DNA of 15,257 nt, taken from assembly GCA_030602965.1 (NCBI GenBank), contig JAUVYS010000017.1, positions 1 through 15,257 of the forward strand, in the 5' to 3' direction. This DNA comes from Candidatus Bathyarchaeota archaeon. Lineage in GTDB: Archaea > Thermoproteota > Bathyarchaeia > RBG-16-48-13 > JAGMEO01. Below the pieces are notes generated by a model, which was given only the letters and a program-made list of their open reading frames with translations, did not search any database and was not told the DNA's origin. Both the position numbers and the translations under genes were made by a program. Below, piece by piece: positions 7,919 to 14,156 of the stretch (positions are counted from its first letter, which is position 1; each line of letters starts with the position of its first letter).

Positions 7919-8514
7919 TTTTTTTCCCCAAAGATGTCGTTCAGAAATCTCTTTACAATTAATGGTTCCAACCCGATCTTTACGAGTTCAACCTCAACCT
8001 CATCAAGATGTTTCCCTTCTTTTATCATTTCACTTCCTAAACTTTTTATAGTTTCATAACGTTCCCAAGGGAACACAACCCAAGCTTTTGTATTTATCAT
8101 AAAAAAGTCAGGTTTGAAAACGCTTTTCGGTTTGTAATAAAGTGTAGCAACTTTAATGTCTTTAGCGTTATTTTCAATTAATTTATTGTACACCAGTTTC
8201 AGAGTTTTTCCTGTATCTGCAACATCATCTACTAAAAGAATATTTTTTCCTTCAACAGGAGTTGAGATGGTTTGGGTGATGATTGGTTCTTTAGACATTT
8301 TTGAGATGTCAGTGTAAAACTCAACTTTGATGTTTGCTATGTTTGGGTTCTCCAAAAAATCAGATATTACTCGTGCTGGAGGCCAACCGCCACGTGATAT
8401 TCCCAGAATTAAATCTGGTCTATAATTGCTTTTTCTAATCTTTTCAGCTAATTCTATGAGCAGCTGATAAGTAAAATCCCAACTTAATACCTCAAATTGT
8501 ATGCTTCGTTTCAT
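7912..8514 (-). CDS. Phosphoribosyltransferase (purine PRTase-like, type I fold)
   Basis: The 200-residue protein has a type I phosphoribosyltransferase fold. The PRPP-binding motif ILLVDDVADTGKTL lies at about residues 92-105, and the upstream loop ILGISRGGWPPARV at 36-49 contacts pyrophosphate. A conserved VVFPWERYE follows in the C-terminal half, as in archaeal proteins annotated as hypoxanthine or xanthine-guanine phosphoribosyltransferases. Probable role is purine salvage from PRPP plus a free base; the exact base cannot be told from sequence. ATG at 8514 has GGGG 7 nt upstream (8522-8525). It is the first gene of a two-gene unit with cgi121, whose start it overlaps by 7 nt. The last residues (EKKC) are not part of the fold. 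Confidence 0.9.
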   Translation of the reverse strand: MKRSIQFEVLSWDFTYQLLIELAEKIRKSNYRPDLILGISRGGWPPARVISDFLENPNIANIKVEFYTDISKMSKEPIITQTISTPVEGKNILLVDDVADTGKTLKLVYNKLIENNAKDIKVATLYYKPKSVFKPDFFMINTKAWVVFPWERYETIKSLGSEMIKEGKHLDEVEVELVKIGLEPLIVKRFLNDIFGEKKC

Positions 8515-8595
8515 AATTCTTCCCCTAAAAAAATAACGGAGAACAATATAACACTATTTAACAACAATTTACTTTTTCTGAATTATTTTTATTAG

Positions 8596-8880
8596 TTAAC
8601 CACCATGGGTTACAGGTATTAATGTTATTACATCTTGATTCTGTAATTTTGTATTAAGATCATGTAATAGACTAATCTCCACACCATTAACCAATATGAG
8701 GGCATTCATTCTTGGATCATCAATATCAATAAAAAAACGTTTAAACTCTTCGCCAAACATGCTTCCAAGGTTATGAAATAATGTTTTCACAGATGTATCA
8801 TCCTCTAATTTAATGACGACATTACTTCTACCAGCAAGGTCTTTAAGTGGACCTATAGGTACTACTCTTACTTCAGGCAT
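8596..8880 (-). CDS. MoaD/ThiS-family ubiquitin-like small modifier (SAMP-type)
   Basis: A beta-grasp protein of 94 residues ending in THGG. The C-terminal diglycine is what E1-like enzymes adenylate in MoaD, ThiS and archaeal SAMP proteins, for sulfur transfer (molybdopterin, 2-thiouridine) or protein conjugation. VRVVPIGPLKDLAG at the N-terminus and ILVNGVEI plus DVITLIPVTHGG at the end are typical of the MoaD family. Three in-frame ATGs are clustered at 8889, 8883 and 8880. GAGG (8890-8893) abuts the first, is 6 nt from the second and 9 nt from the third; other genes here use 7-10 nt, so 8880 is preferred. No E1 or MoaE gene is in the window, so the choice between cofactor sulfur carrier and protein modifier stays open. 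Confidence 0.87.
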   Translation of the reverse strand: MPEVRVVPIGPLKDLAGRSNVVIKLEDDTSVKTLFHNLGSMFGEEFKRFFIDIDDPRMNALILVNGVEISLLHDLNTKLQNQDVITLIPVTHGG

Positions 8881-8889
8881 CATCTTCAT

Positions 8890-8893
8890 CCTC
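8890..8893 (-). promoter_or_regulatory. Ribosome binding site GAGG deciding the ubiquitin-like protein start
   Basis: On the minus strand GAGG touches the first ATG (8889) and is correctly spaced only for the ATGs at 8883 and 8880. Confidence 0.55.
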
Positions 8894-9027
8894 AGAAAAT
8901 ATGTTCTTAAAGCTAAACATCTTTTTCAAGCAATAATACATTTGCTAATTTCTTTAATCAACAACTTTCTTATGGTTACTAAAAATTATAAACCTACACA
9001 ACATTTGTGATAAAAAAATGCACACTT

Positions 9028-9252
9028 TCATTTTTTCTCTACCTTCTTAAGGCGTACTATGTATCCAGCAATTCTATTTCGCATTTGCTTTGCAACGGTG
9101 GGAAGGTACTCCTTCACTAATTTTTTGTTCTTTTCAAAATCCGTTGAGAACCTCTCATCATTCATTTCGAGAATTGTTTGTGCAATTCTTCTAACATTAA
9201 GTGAATACACTGGAGACTCAATTTGTTCAGTCATCTTATTATTTTCCTTCAT
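9028..9252 (-). CDS. rps17e: 30S ribosomal protein eS17
   Basis: A 74-residue basic protein of the eS17 family found in archaea and eukaryotes. The family core is plain: VRRIAQTILE, FSTDFEKNKKLVKEYL and MRNRIAGYIVRL. About 17 extra residues precede the core (MTEQIESPVYSLN region), longer than many archaeal homologues. ATG at 9252 has AGGA four nt before it; a second in-frame ATG at 9234 has GAAGGA 10 nt upstream and gives a 68-residue protein nearer the family size, so the start is uncertain. It faces away from the histone gene, with separate TATA-like elements for each in the intervening 180 bp. Confidence 0.88.
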   Translation of the reverse strand: MKENNKMTEQIESPVYSLNVRRIAQTILEMNDERFSTDFEKNKKLVKEYLPTVAKQMRNRIAGYIVRLKKVEKK

Positions 9253-9285
9253 AAAATCCTTAGTATTACAAAGTCATTCCGTTTT

Positions 9286-9303
9286 CGGATTATTATATAT
9301 TAT
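9286..9303 (-). promoter_or_regulatory. Probable TATA box of the eS17 gene
   Basis: On the minus strand the stretch CTATAATATATAATAATC lies about 35-50 nt before the eS17 ATG at 9252, a good position for an archaeal TATA box feeding a short leader. Placement is by eye; the exact 8-mer and start site are uncertain. Confidence 0.4.
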
Positions 9304-9389
9304 AGCTTATGTTTACAAGGTCTTGTTCTAGATAAGGATTTCATAAATTGCACATCATACTTCATAGAATCCTAAATTTTACACGATAG

Positions 9390-9399
9390 AATTATATAC
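9390..9399 (+). promoter_or_regulatory. Probable TATA box of the histone gene
   Basis: AATTATATAC lies about 35-40 nt before the histone ATG, placing the expected start site just ahead of the GGAG ribosome binding site at 9421-9424. Confidence 0.45.
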
Positions 9400-9432
9400 G
9401 GCTCTTAAAAAAAATTAGACGGAGATGTTTTA

Positions 9433-9648
9433 ATGTCTGATGGTGATCTTCATCTTGCGCCCATGCACAGAATACTCAAGAAAGCTGGTGCTGAAAGAGT
9501 AAGTGAAGAAGCCGCTGAAGAACTTAGAAAAGCCTTGGAGTCAATAGGTCTCAAGATTGCAAATGATGCTTTGGACTTCACAAAACACGCTGGTAGAAAA
9601 ACAGTTAAGGCAGAGGACATTAAAATTGTTGTGAAAAGATTACTATAG
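9433..9648 (+). CDS. Archaeal histone
   Basis: A 71-residue single histone fold of the HMfB type that wraps DNA as dimers and longer oligomers. Sequence landmarks are LAPMHRILKKAGAERVSEEAAEEL, helix 2 with ESIGLKIANDALDFTKHAGRK, and TVKAEDIKIVVKRL at the end, carrying the R-T/D pair of the loop contacts (RKTVKAED). There is no N- or C-terminal tail of note. ATG at 9433 has GGAG 8 nt upstream and a TATA-like box about 35-40 nt before the start, consistent with strong expression. It is monocistronic by position, followed by about 270 bp of non-coding DNA before a tRNA. Confidence 0.97.
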   Translation: MSDGDLHLAPMHRILKKAGAERVSEEAAEELRKALESIGLKIANDALDFTKHAGRKTVKAEDIKIVVKRLL

Positions 9649-9739
9649 AAATAATTATTGTTAATGATGAGTGTTTGATTTGACGGATACTGTTAACTTA
9701 TTCGGGATAAGCTCAAACTAAAAAAAATGTTAAGAGTAG

Positions 9740-9833
9740 TCATCAATGATTCTTAGAATCGATGACGTAATAGCGTCTTCCAAACTGCCTCCAACACCGT
9801 CTTGAGGGAAAGGTGGCGCACCTGAAGGGCTAT
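9740..9833 (+). ncRNA. Candidate structured RNA between histone and tRNA-Glu
   Basis: The 271-bp gap between histone and tRNA has no convincing ORF but contains a GC-richer stretch with nested pairing. Hairpin one pairs TCATC (9740-9744) with GATGA (9761-9765) and GATTC (9748-9752) with GAATC (9756-9760), with a 3-nt AAT bulge. A second domain is closed by ATAGC (9770-9774) with GCTAT (9829-9833) and CTTC (9777-9780) with GAAG (9824-9827). Inside it are CCTC (9788-9791)/GAGG (9804-9807) and AGGTG (9811-9815)/CACCT (9819-9823) with a GCG loop, making a three-way junction. It does not match the SRP, RNase P or C/D-box patterns I know, and no ACA box follows the closing stem. Pairing is seen; transcription and function are inference, and strand is uncertain because stems fold on either strand. 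Confidence 0.3.
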
Positions 9834-9919
9834 CCTAATACTGATCAGCTTTGAAAGACTTAAAAAGATCTTATTATCTTTCCACATAACCTTCTTAATC
9901 TGCTTCGGTAGTGTTTCTG

Positions 9920-10021
9920 GCTCCGGTAGAAGGAGAATTAGTCTTCCGCCAAGTATAGCCAGGTTAAGTATACCGGCCTCTCGAGCCGGTGACCCGGGTT
10001 CGAATCCCGGCCGGAGCACCA
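9920..10021 (+). tRNA. tRNA-Glu(CTC), interrupted, CCA encoded
   Basis: The acceptor arms GCTCCGG (9920-9926) and CCGGAGC (10011-10017) pair fully, with discriminator A10018 and an encoded CCA (10019-10021). The anticodon stem CCGGC (9973-9977)/GCCGG (9985-9989) holds the loop CTCTCGA, giving anticodon CTC at 9980-9982. The T arm is CCGGG (9994-9998), loop TTCGAAT, CCCGG (10006-10010). The D arm (GTAT 9953-9956 with GTAT 9968-9971, including G-U pairs; loop with A14, G18G19 at 9962-9963 and A21) fits only if about 24 nt after the T8-A9 linker are removed. The mature tRNA would be about 75 nt plus CCA. No ORF should be called across this region. Confidence 0.9.
9929..9952 (+). other. Probable 24-nt tRNA intron at a non-canonical site (around positions 9/10)
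   Basis: Removing 24 nt restores a standard tRNA-Glu. The boundary is ambiguous because AG occurs at both ends: exon 1 may end at 9927, 9928 or 9929. A bulge-helix-bulge-like fold can be drawn: GGT (9925-9927) with GCC (9948-9950), a 4-nt bulge AGAA (9928-9931), intron stem GGAG (9932-9935) with TTCC (9944-9947) and an 8-nt loop, then a 3-nt bulge AAG (9951-9953). This is a relaxed form of the motif cut by archaeal splicing endonuclease; the central helix has three pairs, one a G-U. Confidence 0.6.
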
Positions 10022-10105
10022 ATTATGAACCAAAGTAAAAAACCTATTAATCTGTTAACACTACTTTTTCCAGTGTTAAAGATATTCCTTTCAATTTTCT
10101 TGATT

Positions 10106-10111
10106 AAGGAG
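10106..10111 (+). promoter_or_regulatory. Strong ribosome binding site AAGGAG ahead of the AK6 gene
   Basis: AAGGAG overlaps the in-frame TAA that closes the frame upstream of AK6. The site argues that translation begins within the next dozen bases, upstream of the P-loop, although no ATG, GTG or TTG is in frame there. Confidence 0.55.
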
Positions 10112-10113
10112 CG

Positions 10114-10695
10114 ATCGAATTCAAACAAATAATAGTTTTAACAGGTACACCTGGAGTCGGTAAAACTGCAGTGTCTAAAGTATTGGAAAAAAGGTTAAAG
10201 GCATTACGGATCGATCTGAATAATCTTGTCATCAAGGAAAAATTGATACTTGGTGTTGATAAGAAAAGAGACACAGTAATTGTTGATTTAGTTAAACTTT
10301 CAAAAAGATTAAATATAATTCTGAAGTCTTCTTCCAAAGATATAATTATCGAGGGTCATTATTCATCGGATATTGTCCCTCCAGATATTGTATCCCATGT
10401 ATTTGTACTTAGGAGAAATCCCTACAATTTAACTAATGTACTTAAAAAAAGAGGTTTTAAAGAAAAAAAGGTTAAGGAAAACGTGTTAGCTGAGCTTCTG
10501 GGTGTTTGTTTACGTGATGCAATTAACACCTTTGGAATTGACAAGATTTCTGAAGTTGATGTGACAAATATTACTGAAAAAAAAGCTGCTGAAAAAATAC
10601 TCAGCATAGTCAATGGTATACAACAGAAAGCTATTGGAAAAGTTGATTGGATTAAAAAATTAGAAGAAGAGAGTCATCTTAACTCTCTCCTTTAA
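10114..10695 (+). CDS. AK6/Fap7-type adenylate kinase (ribosome maturation NTPase), non-standard start
   Basis: The frame encodes a P-loop kinase of the AK6 (Fap7/hCINAP) family, which phosphorylates AMP and assists final 30S maturation through uS11. Walker A GTPGVGKTA is coded at 10144-10170, preceded by the strand KQIIVLT. Downstream are KKRDTVIVD, the IIEGH block (residue about 85 from ATC) and VLRRNPYNLTNVLKKRGF, the LID-type segment. The first canonical start codon, GTG at 10171, lies after the P-loop and would delete it, so it cannot give a working enzyme. The region between the in-frame TAA (10105) and the P-loop has no ATG, GTG or TTG; ATC at 10114 is used here as a placeholder, 2 nt after AAGGAG, and ATA codons at 10129 and 10132 are other options. 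A sequencing error or rare start codon are the likely explanations. From ATC the protein has 193 residues. Confidence 0.82.
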   Translation: MEFKQIIVLTGTPGVGKTAVSKVLEKRLKALRIDLNNLVIKEKLILGVDKKRDTVIVDLVKLSKRLNIILKSSSKDIIIEGHYSSDIVPPDIVSHVFVLRRNPYNLTNVLKKRGFKEKKVKENVLAELLGVCLRDAINTFGIDKISEVDVTNITEKKAAEKILSIVNGIQQKAIGKVDWIKKLEEESHLNSLL

Positions 10696-10756
10696 GAGTT
10701 CTAAATGCCTATTACAATTTCTAATAATGAAACATGTTTAACGGTGTAAGAAACAT

Positions 10757-10775
10757 CTTTTTCCCCCTCCCCCCT
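10757..10775 (+). other. Pyrimidine tract with C5 and C6 runs
   Basis: A run of T5 C5 T C6 T stands out in a very AT-rich intergenic region (10696-10815) between AK6 and the next gene. On the + transcript it may aid AK6 termination; the minus strand is G6-A-G5. Only the composition is directly supported. Confidence 0.35.
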
Positions 10776-10815
10776 AAATGGTACATGGTTAGTTAAATAT
10801 TGAATTTCTCAAATT

Positions 10816-11139
10816 TTGAAATCAGATTTAAATTCAAACTACATATCTGCAATTTCTGATGTAGCTCAGTATAATGAAGTTTTAGGTGAACCATGGTTGC
10901 CATGTTTTTGTGGGCAATATTCAGTGGTATATATAAAAAAGAATAAGAAGTTAGTCCCTTACTGCAGAAAACACCTAATAGAATATATTTATGGTTCAAC
11001 TGGAACTTACTATAAACTCAGAAAAGAGAGACCAACATCCTTTTCAGACGCTGTAGAATGCATAGAACAAAGTAAACCTGGTCTAGGAATATGGGTCTCA
11101 GAAGATTTTAGACCCCTTTGGAGTAAAAATGATAGATAA
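10816..11139 (+). CDS. Uncharacterised small protein with CxC/CxxH putative metal site
   Basis: I do not recognise this 107-residue protein. It contains PCFCGQ (C30, C32) and YCRKH (C50, H53), a spacing that could bind one zinc as a CxC-X17-CxxH ribbon. Around it are aromatic, basic residues (KKNKKLVPYCRKHLIEYIYG, YYKLRKERP), and the C-terminus GIWVSEDFRPLW is rich in tryptophan. There is no signal peptide or membrane segment, so it is probably cytosolic and may bind nucleic acid (inference). Start is TTG at 10816 with an in-frame TGA at 10801 and no ribosome binding site; a TTAAATAT stretch at 10793-10800 could be a TATA box for a leaderless transcript. Codon use and the absence of a competing frame support a real gene, but the start could be later. 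Confidence 0.6.
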   Translation: MKSDLNSNYISAISDVAQYNEVLGEPWLPCFCGQYSVVYIKKNKKLVPYCRKHLIEYIYGSTGTYYKLRKERPTSFSDAVECIEQSKPGLGIWVSEDFRPLWSKNDR

Positions 11140-11439
11140 CCGGTCTTGTATAATGATTTTAGAAAACATTCCTTGAAATTATTTCGTAATTAAATGAGTA
11201 AGTTTTCTTTCCTTTCATGCATTTTAATCTTTGAAATAATTTCTCTTTTCATCCTCTTGTTTTTTATATCTCTAATATAGAAAGGGTCTTCAACAATAGA
11301 TACAGTTGATAATAAAATATTCCAAAGAATATATCGCTAAGTAAAAACTTTATTTAGTTTTAAAATCTTCAATTATAGGAATAATCCAATTAATGGAATA
11401 GATGAAATCATTATATCCTTGTGCACGCCTATTCCTTTT
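11140..11439. other. Non-coding gap between the unknown protein and SmAP3
   Basis: About 300 bp with no supported gene on either strand. T-rich runs at 11202-11216 and 11259-11267 are plausible archaeal transcription terminators for the upstream gene. The stretch 11340-11370 is A/T-rich and may hold the SmAP3 promoter, but no single TATA box stands out. Confidence 0.4.
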
Positions 11440-11444
11440 AGGAG
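11440..11444 (+). promoter_or_regulatory. Ribosome binding site AGGAG deciding the SmAP3 start
   Basis: AGGAG ends 10 nt before the TTG at 11455 and lies inside the frame of the earlier candidate TTG at 11419, so it supports the later start. Confidence 0.55.
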
Positions 11445-11454
11445 TTATAAGGAA

Positions 11455-11883
11455 TTGTCATCTATTGCTGAAAGAAAATTTATGCAAGAATTAAGAATGT
11501 TCCTTCAAAGAAGCGTGATAGTAGTTACTACAGATGGTAAAACTTATGCTGGAACATTAACTGGATACAATCCACGAAGTATGAGTGTTAGCCTTTCTGA
11601 TGTTAAAGATGAACATGGTAATCTCCTGAATCGTCTTTTCATAAATGGAAATATTGTGGCAAAACTCTACATGGTTGAAAAACCATTTGATCTTAAGGCA
11701 TTGTCCGAAAGGTTAGGTAAGGTTTTTCCACGAATGGCTAAACTCTATGAAGAAGCAGGCATAATAGTTGTTATGGATAAGATCAGAGTCAACGAAAAGG
11801 GGATTATTGAAGGATCCGGTCCAGCAGCAGAACGTGTTCAAAGGGTCTATGACGAATTTGTAAAGGAGAAATCTGAAGCTTAA
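11455..11883 (+). CDS. Sm-like protein with C-terminal domain (SmAP3 type)
   Basis: The protein joins an Sm fold to a second domain, the layout of archaeal SmAP3. Sm motif 1 is in LQRSVIVVTTDGKTYAGTLTGY, followed by SMSVSLSDV; Sm motif 2 is LFINGNIVAKLYMV, where the usual IRG is replaced by ING. The C-terminal 65 residues (LKALSERLGKVFPRMAKLYEEAGIIVVMDKI onward) form the separate alpha/beta domain. Sm proteins form heptameric rings that bind U-rich RNA. From TTG at 11455 the product is 142 residues; the frame can be extended to TTG 11419 (154 residues), but AGGAG at 11440-11444 fits 11455. It lies 136 bp ahead of the RNA-processing nuclease aCPSF2, on the same strand. Confidence 0.87.
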   Translation: MSSIAERKFMQELRMFLQRSVIVVTTDGKTYAGTLTGYNPRSMSVSLSDVKDEHGNLLNRLFINGNIVAKLYMVEKPFDLKALSERLGKVFPRMAKLYEEAGIIVVMDKIRVNEKGIIEGSGPAAERVQRVYDEFVKEKSEA

Positions 11884-12019
11884 ACCATTTCGCCACATTT
11901 ACAATACTAGACCAGACAGCTGATAGTACTTAATAGTTCATCAAGTTCTTATTAGATCTAATCTAACCTAACTAAAAAATGTTAAAGCGTTAAAATGGAA
12001 CATACATTATTTTAAAAGG

Positions 12020-13300
12020 ATGGTGGATAGGATTCCGAAAAACATTAAACTAAAATTTCTTGGTGGAACAAGAGAAGTTGGTAGATCAGCTATTGCCATA
12101 AAATCTGGTGGAACCCAGATTCTTCTCGATTATGGCGTCATGCTTGCTCGTGAGCCAGGATTCCCCATGCATATTCTCCCACGTGAAGTAGATGCGATAG
12201 TTCTTTCGCATGCTCATCTAGATCACTCAGGAGCTATTCCCGTGTTTCATATAAGAAGTCACACTCCAGTTTATGGTACACCACCAACATTTGAAATTAC
12301 TAAGCTTCTTATTTCGGACTTCATTAAACTTTCAAGTTACTATCTTCCATTTGAATTTATAGATCTTCAAAACATGTTGAATTGTAGTGAACCCCAAAAA
12401 TATCGCGAGTTATTCAGAATAGGCTCTTTTAGTATAGAACTTCTAAACGCAGGTCATATACCTGGTAGTGCGCAGATTTTTATTGAAACATTAAAGAAGA
12501 AAATGTTCTATACAGGTGATTTTAATGTTATAGATTCAAGATTATTGAAGGGTGCTGATCTTGATTATCAAGATGTCGATATTTTAATAACTGAAGGAAC
12601 ATACGCCAATGAGGATCACATGGAAAGAAAAGAAGTTGAAAAAGCGTTTATTGAAAAGATTACTGATGTAGTTGAGAGAGGGGGCACAGTTCTAGTACCG
12701 GCTTTTGCGGTTGGTCGATCTCAAGAAATTCTTTGCATATTAGCTGCAAATAATTTTGAATACCCCGTCTTTATTGATGGTATGGCTAAAGACGTTAATG
12801 AAATATTACTTCGCCATCCTAGTTTTCTCAGAGATCCAAACTTATTTATGGAGAGCCTCCATCTTGCAAAATCTATTAGAGGATGGCGTGACCGAAGAAA
12901 AGCGATTGGACAACCAGGGGTTATAGTTTCTCCTGCGGGAATGTTGAAGGGAGGAAACGCCATATTTTATATGAATAAGATTGCAAAAAGGAGTGATAAC
13001 GCAATTTGTATGGTAAGTTTCCAGATTCCAGGAACCCCTGGTCACGAGCTCCTAACTTCTAAACGTTTCATAATCAGAGGTAAAATGGGGACTGTAAAAG
13101 CTGAGGTTGAGCATTTTGACTTTACATCTCATGGTGGCCAAACTCAATTACTTGAGACCGTGAAAAGAACGAGTAGTGATGCAAAAATCTTTGTCATGCA
13201 TGGCGAAGAAGAGGGGTGTGTAAAATTTTCAGAAATCATTCATGAAGATCTTGGGCTTGAAGCCATAGTTCCAAAAGCAGGAGAAGTATTTAAAGTCTAA
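12020..13300 (+). CDS. Beta-CASP metallo-beta-lactamase ribonuclease, aCPSF2 type
   Basis: A 426-residue archaeal relative of CPSF73/CPSF100 and RNase J, acting on RNA 3'-end processing and/or decay. The metallo-beta-lactamase zinc motif is SHAHLDHSG (H64, H66, D68, H69), with H146 (NAGHIPGS) and D167 (YTGDF). The beta-CASP insertion carries TEGTY (motif A, E192), FTSHGG (motif B, H371) and MHGEEEG (motif C, H394), so all metal ligands are present. No N-terminal KH domains precede the catalytic core, unlike aCPSF1, which places it in the aCPSF2 group. ATG at 12020 follows AAAAGG directly and GTG at 12023 is possible; a leaderless transcript would explain the lack of a spaced ribosome binding site. 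Confidence 0.93.
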   Translation: MVDRIPKNIKLKFLGGTREVGRSAIAIKSGGTQILLDYGVMLAREPGFPMHILPREVDAIVLSHAHLDHSGAIPVFHIRSHTPVYGTPPTFEITKLLISDFIKLSSYYLPFEFIDLQNMLNCSEPQKYRELFRIGSFSIELLNAGHIPGSAQIFIETLKKKMFYTGDFNVIDSRLLKGADLDYQDVDILITEGTYANEDHMERKEVEKAFIEKITDVVERGGTVLVPAFAVGRSQEILCILAANNFEYPVFIDGMAKDVNEILLRHPSFLRDPNLFMESLHLAKSIRGWRDRRKAIGQPGVIVSPAGMLKGGNAIFYMNKIAKRSDNAICMVSFQIPGTPGHELLTSKRFIIRGKMGTVKAEVEHFDFTSHGGQTQLLETVKRTSSDAKIFVMHGEEEGCVKFSEIIHEDLGLEAIVPKAGEVFKV

Positions 13301-13411
13301 TTAACATTACAAACTTTTGATTATTCGCACAATATTTAACATGTTATGTTAAGAAAATTTATGAGCTAATTGAAACTCTCCTTAACTTTCAATTCATAGG
13401 AATCTAGAGAT

Positions 13412-14047
13412 TTGAAGCAAACACATCTTTATGAAGACATTGATGGTGTTAAATTTGTTATAATTTATTTTTTTGAGGTAGTATTAATTGCATTTTTAGT
13501 GAATCTTCTGCCAAGTTACTGGTTAGAAGAAATCACAGCTAATGTTTCATCAATAATCTTTTCCCAGCTTGGTCTTTTGTCAACTTGGTTTTCAGACGGA
13601 ATCAATGTTTATGTTAAAGTTGGCAATAGCATGAAAAGCGTAGTGATAGGGATTGTGCGAGAATGTACGGGAATTCATGTTATTGCAATCTTTGCGGGGT
13701 TAGTTTTACCTCTCCGGGAAGGAACAAGTAAGAGAAAGTTACTCGCTTTAATAATGGCAAGCGTAATATTGTTTTTCTTAAATATAACTAGGGTTTTGTT
13801 GACTATTGGACTCATATTCTTCGATATATTTCCCTTCTCAGTTATTTTTTTAAATCCTACAGTGGAAACGTATCATTACCCACTGAGTTATCTTTATGGC
13901 GTCTTCGGTGTTTTTCTGCTAATAATCTCTATTGATCGCTTTATTTTGCCTGAGTTAGGGGATACACTTGTAAATGCTATGTTAATTTTGAGAAAATCAT
14001 TTTCTAATTTATTGTTTTGGATTCTGGCGAAAATTAAAAGACATTGA
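13412..14047 (+). CDS. Archaeosortase/exosortase family transpeptidase
   Basis: A 211-residue membrane protein with the archaeosortase active-site pattern: Cys85 in RECTGIHVIAIFAG, Arg127 in FLNITRVLL, and His155 in ETYHYPLSYLYG. Hydrophobic segments cover about 15-33, 78-99, 109-123, 125-148 and 159-178, as expected for a multi-spanning enzyme with the active site facing outside. Family members cut C-terminal sorting signals of secreted proteins and transfer them to a lipid. Start is TTG at 13412 with AGGA (13398-13401) 10 nt upstream and an in-frame TAG at 13397, so no longer form is possible. It converges on a gene for a secreted protein with a hydrophobic C-terminal anchor and basic tail (14157-14915), a candidate substrate. 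The subtype (ArtA-E and others) cannot be assigned by eye. Confidence 0.85.
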   Translation: MKQTHLYEDIDGVKFVIIYFFEVVLIAFLVNLLPSYWLEEITANVSSIIFSQLGLLSTWFSDGINVYVKVGNSMKSVVIGIVRECTGIHVIAIFAGLVLPLREGTSKRKLLALIMASVILFFLNITRVLLTIGLIFFDIFPFSVIFLNPTVETYHYPLSYLYGVFGVFLLIISIDRFILPELGDTLVNAMLILRKSFSNLLFWILAKIKRH

Positions 14048-14156
14048 TGAAGATAGTGTTTAACAATTAAATCTCAAGTTCAAGATCTTTTTTGAGAAAC
14101 TGAAATGAAAGTTAAACGTATTACTGATCGTGCACGTGATATTTCTAAATGGGGTT

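Noticed and set aside
9663..9725. C-box-like AATGATGA at 9663-9670 suggesting a C/D-box sRNA
   Set aside because: No CTGA D or D' box follows within about 60 nt and no terminal stem is visible.
9753..10022. 89-codon minus-strand frame containing RPGFEPGSPAREA
   Set aside because: This peptide is the familiar artefact of translating the T arm and anticodon arm of a tRNA gene on the opposite strand.
10171..10695. AK6 starting at GTG 10171
   Set aside because: This start would remove the Walker A motif GTPGVGKTA, coded in the same frame just upstream.
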